A DNA stretch of 64,000 nucleotides from Mycobacterium colombiense (GTDB lineage: Bacteria > Actinomycetota > Actinomycetes > Mycobacteriales > Mycobacteriaceae): positions 1-64,000 of the forward strand of contig NZ_MBEI01000030.1 of NCBI RefSeq assembly GCF_001953985.1, in the 5' to 3' direction. The notes under the pieces are model-generated. The model was not told the origin of the DNA, did no database searches, and saw only the letters and a program-made list of their open reading frames with translations. Numbering within the stretch: the stretch's first letter is position 1; each line of letters opens with the position of its first letter. The position numbers and the translations under genes were made by a program. This document shows positions 56,178-62,069 of the stretch, piece by piece.

Positions 56178-56546
56178 GTGCGGTGTCCAGTGCGGCCAGC
56201 CCGCCAGCACACCGACCACCACCGTTGCAACCACCGGTGCCACATAGGTCAGCGGGGCGGGGATGTGGCCGTACCACCGACGCGCTATCGAAATAGCTAT
56301 TGCTCCAACGAAATAGACGATCAGACAAATTCCGGCCAGCACACCGACAGCCGGCACCACGAGGCCCGCGATCAGGCCTGCGGCACCGGCTGCCTTGGCA
56401 GCCGCAAGCCAGGGCCACCACGACTCCTGCACCCGCAATCGCTGGATCGGCTCCATCACGAACTTGCGGCGCGAGAACAGCGCGTAGGAGGAGAACGCGA
56501 CCATCGCGGCGGTGACGATGGTGAGGGTGACGTATGCAATGGCCAT
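56172..56546 (-). CDS. DoxX-like membrane protein, first copy beside the sigma factor
   Basis: A 124-residue protein with four membrane helices: MAIAYVTLTIVTAAMVAFSS, then KAAGAAGLIAGLVVPAVGVLAG and later segments. It is of the DoxX-like family. AAGGAGG precedes ATG 56546. The stop overlaps the sigma-factor stop region by 6 bases. The candidate ECF promoter lies at 56581-56611. Confidence 0.85.
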   Translation of the reverse strand: MAIAYVTLTIVTAAMVAFSSYALFSRRKFVMEPIQRLRVQESWWPWLAAAKAAGAAGLIAGLVVPAVGVLAGICLIVYFVGAIAISIARRWYGHIPAPLTYVAPVVATVVVGVLAGWPHWTPHS

Positions 56547-56580
56547 GGTGGCCTCCTTTGTGTTTTCGGGTCTCACCCGG

Positions 56581-56611
56581 ATATGAGCCGACGCGAGGTC
56601 AAAGTGTGACG
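56581..56611 (-). promoter_or_regulatory. ECF41-like promoter of the first DoxX-like gene
   Basis: On the minus strand, CGTCACA (56605-56611), a 16-base spacer, then GCTCATAT (56581-56588). It shares the -35 box and the -10 CATAT core with the promoters at 57109-57139 and, at the -35, with 55246-55276. The predicted leader is about 30 bases. Confidence 0.55.
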
Positions 56612-56652
56612 GCGTGTTGAGAAGACGTGCTGCCCAGGGCTTTCGGGAGCCA

Positions 56653-57069
56653 TCAGATCGTTGGGTTCGCGAGGCGGCGTGATCCGGGCCGCGTCGCCCA
56701 GGAGGCGAACGTAAGCGCAAGGAAGACAGCCGAGGGCACCGCGCTGCCCACCGAATCGTGAACCGACAAGTGCGACACGACGGCGCCGGTGTAGACGAAA
56801 GTCGCACCCGCATAAGCCCATTCCTTGAGTCGCGGGAACCGGGGGGCGAGCAGCGCGACACCACCCAGCGTGTACCAGACCCCGAGGAACACAACGAAGT
56901 AGGACGGGTAGCCCAAGTGCGCCAACATCGTTCGGGCGCGCGGAATCTGAAAGATGCCCCACATGCCGCCAACCAGCATCTCGCTGCACAACAAAAGCGT
57001 GCAGACCCAGTACACGATGACCCGACCTCGGACAGCCCAGGCCGCTGGTTGCTTGGTGAGCGTCGCCAT
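56653..57069 (-). CDS. DoxX-like membrane protein, second copy beside the sigma factor
   Basis: A 138-residue protein with four membrane helices (VIVYWVCTLLLCSEMLVGG, YFVVFLGVWYTLGGVALLAP and two more). It is similar in plan to the first copy, which is 106 bases downstream. ATG 57069 has a GAGGAG site; an in-frame ATG at 57090 lies before that site and is unlikely. Confidence 0.83.
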   Translation of the reverse strand: MATLTKQPAAWAVRGRVIVYWVCTLLLCSEMLVGGMWGIFQIPRARTMLAHLGYPSYFVVFLGVWYTLGGVALLAPRFPRLKEWAYAGATFVYTGAVVSHLSVHDSVGSAVPSAVFLALTFASWATRPGSRRLANPTI

Positions 57070-57108
57070 GGTGATCTCCTCGCGCATCAATAAGCGGTGG
57101 TGTTACTT

Positions 57109-57139
57109 ATATGAGGCGAGCCGGCCGCAAAATGTGACA
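57109..57139 (-). promoter_or_regulatory. ECF41-like promoter of the second DoxX-like gene
   Basis: On the minus strand, TGTCACA (57133-57139) is an exact match to the ECF41 -35 consensus; a 16-base spacer is followed by CCTCATAT (57109-57116). It is the best of the three sites. Confidence 0.62.
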
Positions 57140-57241
57140 GGCTTTGGCAACCCAATGAGACAACTGGCGTTAACGGCGGTGCGAGATCCGCCATTTGATG
57201 TGAAGCTTGAGAACCCTACATCGGCCGCGGCGTGGTCGCTG

Positions 57242-57865
57242 TCATGCGGGGCGACCCACCAATTGGGCCAATTGCGCCGCCGCCTGGGCCGTTTGGGTGG
57301 TCAGCACGATCCGCCCGGACGTGGCGGGTTGTTCGATGATCGGTGCTTCCAGCACCATGTTGTCGCGGATGAAGGCCATGTGGTCCTGCAGATGCGCGGC
57401 CGTGAATGTGGTCCACGCGGCCGTCGACGGCGGATCCAGCACGAGGGTCAGTTCGTAATAATCCGCGGTCAACGACTTCGGTGGGTCGACGCGGACGAGC
57501 CCGAGCTGCATGGTCTCGGGGCCCAACGTATAGACGGTGGTCCGCCCGATGTCACAGGTGGTCAGGCCGTCGGTCGGCTTGACGGGCGCGTTTGTGTCCG
57601 TGGCCGGGCACTTCACGGCGGGCGTCGTCGGCTGTGACTTGGTCACCGGCCGGACCGGGAGCGGCGCGATCTGCACGACCGGCGGCGGTGGCGGGGGTGG
57701 CGGCGCGGTCGTGCTGGGCGGCGCGGTGGTCGACGGGTTGGACGGAGCAGGCTTGTGCGTCTGCTGACAGCCACACATCAGTGCCGCGAGCAGGCCGATG
57801 GACCCAAGCCAGGCGGCGGCGCTCTGCGCGCTGAATCGAGGCGCGCTGAATCGACGGTGAATCAT
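57242..57865 (-). CDS. Putative lipoprotein with SecD-head-like domain
   Basis: A 207-residue exported protein. The N-terminus has a hydrophobic segment ending LMCGC, with Cys31 and Cys33 (Cys33 the better lipidation site), then a Thr/Pro linker with eight consecutive prolines (55-62). The C-terminal 130 residues include a pattern like the SecD periplasmic head: ADYYELTLVLD, AFIRDNMVLEAPIIEQPATSGRIVLT, and AAAQLAQLV. The SecD link is a pattern-level inference; the function is unknown. Confidence 0.72.
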   Translation of the reverse strand: MIHRRFSAPRFSAQSAAAWLGSIGLLAALMCGCQQTHKPAPSNPSTTAPPSTTAPPPPPPPPVVQIAPLPVRPVTKSQPTTPAVKCPATDTNAPVKPTDGLTTCDIGRTTVYTLGPETMQLGLVRVDPPKSLTADYYELTLVLDPPSTAAWTTFTAAHLQDHMAFIRDNMVLEAPIIEQPATSGRIVLTTQTAQAAAQLAQLVGRPA

Positions 57866-58048
57866 CTTCGCTGCACTCTACCCGCAGGATCATTGATTCC
57901 ATGTCCGACGGGAACTCCTGCACCGCAATTTCTTTGGTGCCCGATAGAGCGCCGCGTCGAAATCGCGCAATTCGATGAAGGGTGCCGGAGCGGCTTGGCC
58001 TGCACGCATGCGGAATTCCGGCGAGCGCGGAAGCGCGCCCTTTACCGA

Positions 58049-58068
58049 CACTACGAATATAGAGTAAG
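58049..58068 (+). promoter_or_regulatory. Candidate TetR operator before the tetR gene
   Basis: CACTA-N6-TAGAG (58049-58064) within CTACGAATATAGAGTAAG (58051-58068). The 18-base core is identical at 16 positions to the site at 58829-58846 before the P450 operon. It lies 18 bases before ATG 58087, which fits autoregulation. Confidence 0.65.
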
Positions 58069-58086
58069 GTCGCCGTCTAGAAGATC

Positions 58087-58770
58087 ATGGACAAACGCCG
58101 AAAGCCCAACCCCGCCGAGCGCCGCCGCGATCTGTGCGACGCGGCGATCCAGCTGTTGGCCGATGACGGGGCCAAGGGGCTGAGCCATCTGAAGGTCGAC
58201 CGCGCGGCCGGGGTGCCGGACGGCACCACCTCGTTCTATTTCCGCACCCGGTCGGCGCTGTTGCGCGCGGTGGCCGAGCGCTCGGCCGAGCTCGACCTCG
58301 CCGAGCTGCAGGCGATCGCGGACAGCTCCGATGGCGACGGTGCGGATCGCGCGCCGTCGCGGCTGTCGCAGGTGGTCATCCAGGCAGGCAGCGATCCGCA
58401 GTTGTATCGGACCAGGGCCCGCTACGAGCTGACCATGCAGGCCACCCGCGACCCTGCGCTGGCCGCGATTCTGCAGCAGGCCACCGACGAGTTCACCAAG
58501 TTGCACCGGGAGATCTTGGTGCAGCTCATGCCGCACGGCGCCGAGCTGGATCCGGCCGTCATCGAGGATCTGAGCAACGTCACGCTGACGTTCATCAACG
58601 GCCTGCTGCAGCGGTTCGCCCATGGCGACCGGATCATCGACAGCGCCGAACAGCTCGACGGGATCCTGTCGGCGATCGCCGCCGGCATCCTGAAGAGTTC
58701 GGACAAGGGGCGGCTGACCCAGACCGGCGGCCTGCGGGTGTTGCGCCGCGGAGCGGCTGGGTCCGCGTGA
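58087..58770 (+). CDS. TetR-family transcriptional regulator
   Basis: A 227-residue repressor. The N-terminal helix-turn-helix occupies residues about 10-55 (RRRDLCDAAIQLLADDGAKGLSHLKVDRAAGVPDGTTSFYFRTRSALL), followed by an all-helical ligand-binding domain. It precedes the P450/SDR/crotonase/CoA-transferase operon by 243 bases on the same strand. The shared candidate operators make it the likely local regulator of that operon, with the pathway substrate or its CoA ester as probable effector. Confidence 0.92.
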   Translation: MDKRRKPNPAERRRDLCDAAIQLLADDGAKGLSHLKVDRAAGVPDGTTSFYFRTRSALLRAVAERSAELDLAELQAIADSSDGDGADRAPSRLSQVVIQAGSDPQLYRTRARYELTMQATRDPALAAILQQATDEFTKLHREILVQLMPHGAELDPAVIEDLSNVTLTFINGLLQRFAHGDRIIDSAEQLDGILSAIAAGILKSSDKGRLTQTGGLRVLRRGAAGSA

Positions 58771-58826
58771 GGCCGCCGCCGGGACACGCGGGCTATGGAT
58801 CTTGCCACGGCATCGGCTGTATGGTT

Positions 58827-58846
58827 CTCTACGAGAATAGAGTAAG
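58827..58846 (+). promoter_or_regulatory. Candidate TetR operator before the P450 operon
   Basis: CTCTA-N6-TAGAG (58827-58842) is a perfect inverted repeat, and TTCTC-TAC-GAGAA (58825-58837) overlaps it. The site is 168 bases upstream of the P450 start, so the transcript would have a long leader unless the promoter is further downstream. Confidence 0.65.
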
Positions 58847-59013
58847 CCCACGTTCATGCGTCGTTTTCTCCCGCGCTTGTGCAGAAGTAAGAGCGACGCA
58901 ATTAAGCGGAGTGTATAAATTGCCCGGACCGAATCCAGCGCTGCGACGCTGGCAGCGCTAGCCCTGGTGCAGGTCATGCGGGCATCTAAAACTGCAGCGG
59001 TAGGAGGGTTTTC

Positions 59014-60216
59014 GTGACGGCGAGCACCGATAGCCATGTTCGGTTCGATCCATACGATGTCGGGTTGATCGCCGACCCGTATCCCATGTTCGCGCGATTG
59101 CGCGAAGAGGCACCGCTTTATTACAACGCCGAATACGACTTTTACGCGGTGAGCCGTTACGCCGATGTCAGCAAGGCGCTCGTCGACCACGAGACCTACA
59201 GCTCCGCGCGCGGCGCGATCCTGGAACTGATCAAGGCCAACCTCGAAATCCCGCCGGGCATGCTGATCTTCGAAGACCCGCCGATTCACGACGTGCATCG
59301 CAAGCTGCTGTCGCGCATGTTCACCCCACGCCGGATCGCCGCGCTCGAGCCGATGATTCGCGACTTCTGCGCTCAACTGCTGGATCCGCTGGTCGGCTCG
59401 GGACACTTCGACTTCGTCTCCGACCTGGGTGCGCAGATGCCGATGAAGGTCATCAGCATGCTGCTCGGCATCCCCGAGGACGACCAGGAGTACATCCGCG
59501 ACCGCGGTAACGCCCAGCTGCGCACCGAGGCCGGCAAGCCCATGGACGCCGCCCAGCATGGCCTCTCGGTGGGCGAGCAGTTCGAGGCCTACATCGATTG
59601 GCGTGCAGAGCATCCGTCAGACGACATCATGACCGAGCTTCTCAACGTCGAATTCGTGGATGAAACCGGGACCACCCGCCGGCTGTCCCGCGAAGAGATC
59701 CTGGTCTACCTCAACGTCGTCGCCGGGGCCGGCAACGAAACGACAACGCGGCTGATCGGTTGGTCCGGAAAGGTTCTCGCCGAACACCCCGATCAGCGCC
59801 GGGACCTCGCCGAGAACCCGACGCTCATCCCGCAGGCCATCGAGGAGTTGCTGCGATACGAGCCACCGGCACCACACGTGTCGCGCTACGTGACCCGCGA
59901 CGTCACCGTGCACGACCAGACCGTGCCCGAAGGAAGCGTGATGATGATGCTCATCGGATCGGCGTGCCGTGACGAGGCCCAGTTCGGGCCCGACGCAGGC
60001 GATTTCAACATTCATCGCAGCGTCCGTCCGCACCTCACCTTCAGCATGGGGACCCACTTCTGTCTGGGATCGGCCCTGGCCCGCCTCGAAGGCCGCGTCG
60101 CGCTGGAGGAGATTCTGAAGCGATTCCCCGAGTGGGAGGTCGACCTGACCAACGCAGTCCTCAGCCCGACCTCCACGGTCCGAGGCTGGGAGTGCATGCC
60201 TTCCCTGGTGCCGTGA
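59014..60216 (+). CDS. Cytochrome P450
   Basis: A 400-residue soluble bacterial P450. I-helix oxygen-activation motif AGAGNETT at 237-244, ExxR in EELLRYEPP, heme loop FSMGTHFCLG with ligand Cys350. It hydroxylates a probably hydrophobic substrate with electrons from ferredoxin (no ferredoxin gene is visible here). The start is GTG 59014 with AGGAGG nearby. It is followed directly by a mycofactocin-type SDR, suggesting that the alcohol formed is oxidised next. No CYP family number is assigned. Confidence 0.94.
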   Translation: MTASTDSHVRFDPYDVGLIADPYPMFARLREEAPLYYNAEYDFYAVSRYADVSKALVDHETYSSARGAILELIKANLEIPPGMLIFEDPPIHDVHRKLLSRMFTPRRIAALEPMIRDFCAQLLDPLVGSGHFDFVSDLGAQMPMKVISMLLGIPEDDQEYIRDRGNAQLRTEAGKPMDAAQHGLSVGEQFEAYIDWRAEHPSDDIMTELLNVEFVDETGTTRRLSREEILVYLNVVAGAGNETTTRLIGWSGKVLAEHPDQRRDLAENPTLIPQAIEELLRYEPPAPHVSRYVTRDVTVHDQTVPEGSVMMMLIGSACRDEAQFGPDAGDFNIHRSVRPHLTFSMGTHFCLGSALARLEGRVALEEILKRFPEWEVDLTNAVLSPTSTVRGWECMPSLVP

Positions 60217-61052
60217 TGACCGGCCGGGTTGAGGGCAAGGTCGCTTTCGTCAGCGGTGCCGCGCGCGGTCAGGGCCGCAGCCACGCCGTCCGGCTGGCGC
60301 AGGAGGGCGCCGACATCATCGCGATCGACGTCTGCGGGCCGATCGACAACCTGGCCTACCCGCACTCGACGCCGGAAGACCTTGCCGAGACGGCGGATCT
60401 GGTCAAGAACCTCGACCGGCGCATCGTGACCGCCCAGGTGGACGTCCGCGACTACGACGCGCTGAAGGCCGCGGTGGACAGCGGGGTCGAACAGCTCGGT
60501 CGTCTCGACATCATCGTCGCCAATGCGGGCGTCGGCACCGATGGCAGGAAGCTGCACAAGATCCGCGAGGACGTGTGGCAGGACATGATCGACATCAACC
60601 TCAGCGGCGTGTGGCACACCGTGAAAACGGGCGTGCCGCACATCCTTTCGGGGGGACGCGGCGGCTCAATCGTGCTCACCAGTTCGGTGGGCGGCCGCAA
60701 GGCCTACCCGAACACCGGGCACTACATCGCCGCCAAGCACGGCGTCATCGGCCTGATGCGTGCCTTCGCCGTCGAGTTGGGCCAGCAGATGATCAGGGTC
60801 AATTCGGTGCTGCCCACCCAGGTCAGCACCACAATGGTGATGAACGACAACACCTATCGGCTGTTTCGCCCGGATCTGGAAAATCCCGGACCGGACGACT
60901 TCGCCCCCATCTCGCAATTGATGCACACACTGCCGGTGCCTTGGGTGGAAGCCACCGACATCAGCAATGCTGTCCTGTTCCTCGCCTCTGACGAATCTCG
61001 TTATGTCACCGGCGTTTCGCTTCCCGTCGATGCGGGCAGCTTGCTCAAATAG
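60216..61052 (+). CDS. Mycofactocin-coupled SDR-family oxidoreductase
   Basis: A 278-residue SDR. GAARGQGRSHAVRLAQEGADIIAID (shown in part; residues about 14-38), with catalytic Tyr170 and Lys174, is the form seen in mycofactocin-associated dehydrogenases, which hold NAD tightly and pass electrons to the redox peptide mycofactocin. ATG 60216 overlaps the P450 stop by one base (TGATG); GTG 60213 is the alternative. The likely substrate is the hydroxyl introduced by the P450. Confidence 0.9.
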   Translation: MTGRVEGKVAFVSGAARGQGRSHAVRLAQEGADIIAIDVCGPIDNLAYPHSTPEDLAETADLVKNLDRRIVTAQVDVRDYDALKAAVDSGVEQLGRLDIIVANAGVGTDGRKLHKIREDVWQDMIDINLSGVWHTVKTGVPHILSGGRGGSIVLTSSVGGRKAYPNTGHYIAAKHGVIGLMRAFAVELGQQMIRVNSVLPTQVSTTMVMNDNTYRLFRPDLENPGPDDFAPISQLMHTLPVPWVEATDISNAVLFLASDESRYVTGVSLPVDAGSLLK

Positions 61053-61081
61053 GCGTCAGCCCCAAGTGAAAGAAGAAGCCC

Positions 61082-62050
61082 ATGCCCGAATATGACTACG
61101 AAAAGCTGAAGAAGGAAGCCGAGCAGTACATCAAGTTCGAAAAGGACAAGAAGAACCGGATCGCCTACATCACCTTCGATCGTCCCGACGCGCAGAACGC
61201 CACGAGTCTGGGCATGCGGCAGAACTACGCCGACCTGATCCACAAATGCAACGTGGACGACGACGTCAAGGTGGTCGTGATCCGCGGCGAGGGACAGGAT
61301 TTCGGTAGCGGCGGCGACCTGCCCGAGCAGCGCCCCATGCTGGAGAACCCCGGTCTCCCACTGCATCACGAGCTGGCGATCAACGATGACGACGTCAAGT
61401 ACCCGCCGGGTGGTTCGTACCGCTACCTGTCCACCGTCACCGACTTCTACGCCAAGGCCCGCGCCGGAAACCGTCCGCTTCAGGAACTTCGGAAGATCAG
61501 CATCATCGAGGCCAAGGGCTACTGCTACGGGTGGCACTTCTACCAGGCCGGCGACGCCGACCTGGTGATCTCCTCCGACGACGCCCTGTTCGGTCACCCC
61601 GCCTTCCGGTACGTGGGCTGGGGACCGCGGCTGTGGTGGTGGGCCGAGACGATGGGCCTACGCAAGTTCTCCGAGATGCTGTTCACCGGAAGGCCGTTCA
61701 GCGCGAAGGAGATGTACGACTGCGGCTTCGTCAACAGCGTCGTGCCGCGTGACCAGCTGGAAGCCGAGACCGAGAAGTACGCCATGGCGTGCTCACGGTC
61801 CCGCCCGACCGACACGGTCGCGGTGCAGAAGACCTTCCTCGAGCTGTACAAGCAGCACAAGGGCGAGTACTTCGGCAGCCTGCTGACCGGCATGGTCGAG
61901 GGCATGCTGCCGATGATCCAGAACGACGCGCAAGAAGTCGACCTCACCGAAGGCACTTTCAATAAGGGCCTCAACAACGTGGTCAAGGACAACGACATGA
62001 ACTTCCCCCCGGAGTGGCGCCTGAGCCGCTCGGGCCGCGCGAAGCCCTGA
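61082..62050 (+). CDS. Crotonase-family enoyl-CoA hydratase-like protein
   Basis: A 322-residue crotonase-fold protein with the CoA/oxyanion segment GQDFGSGGDLPEQ near residues 71-83. The two classical catalytic glutamates align with Tyr154 and Ala174 (AKGYCYGWHFYQAGDAD, LFGHPAF), so the reaction is probably not simple hydration. Its unusually hydrophilic N-terminal extension (residues 1-24, Lys/Glu-rich) and C-terminal tail are longer than standard. It starts at ATG 61082, 29 bases after the SDR, with AAAGAAGAAG upstream. Confidence 0.88.
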   Translation: MPEYDYEKLKKEAEQYIKFEKDKKNRIAYITFDRPDAQNATSLGMRQNYADLIHKCNVDDDVKVVVIRGEGQDFGSGGDLPEQRPMLENPGLPLHHELAINDDDVKYPPGGSYRYLSTVTDFYAKARAGNRPLQELRKISIIEAKGYCYGWHFYQAGDADLVISSDDALFGHPAFRYVGWGPRLWWWAETMGLRKFSEMLFTGRPFSAKEMYDCGFVNSVVPRDQLEAETEKYAMACSRSRPTDTVAVQKTFLELYKQHKGEYFGSLLTGMVEGMLPMIQNDAQEVDLTEGTFNKGLNNVVKDNDMNFPPEWRLSRSGRAKP

Positions 62051-62069
62051 GCGTTTTGGCGGGGCGTGC

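Noticed and set aside
58767..58961. 64-codon frame between tetR and the P450 gene
   Set aside because: It covers the candidate operator, has no ribosome site and resembles no family; treated as regulatory DNA.
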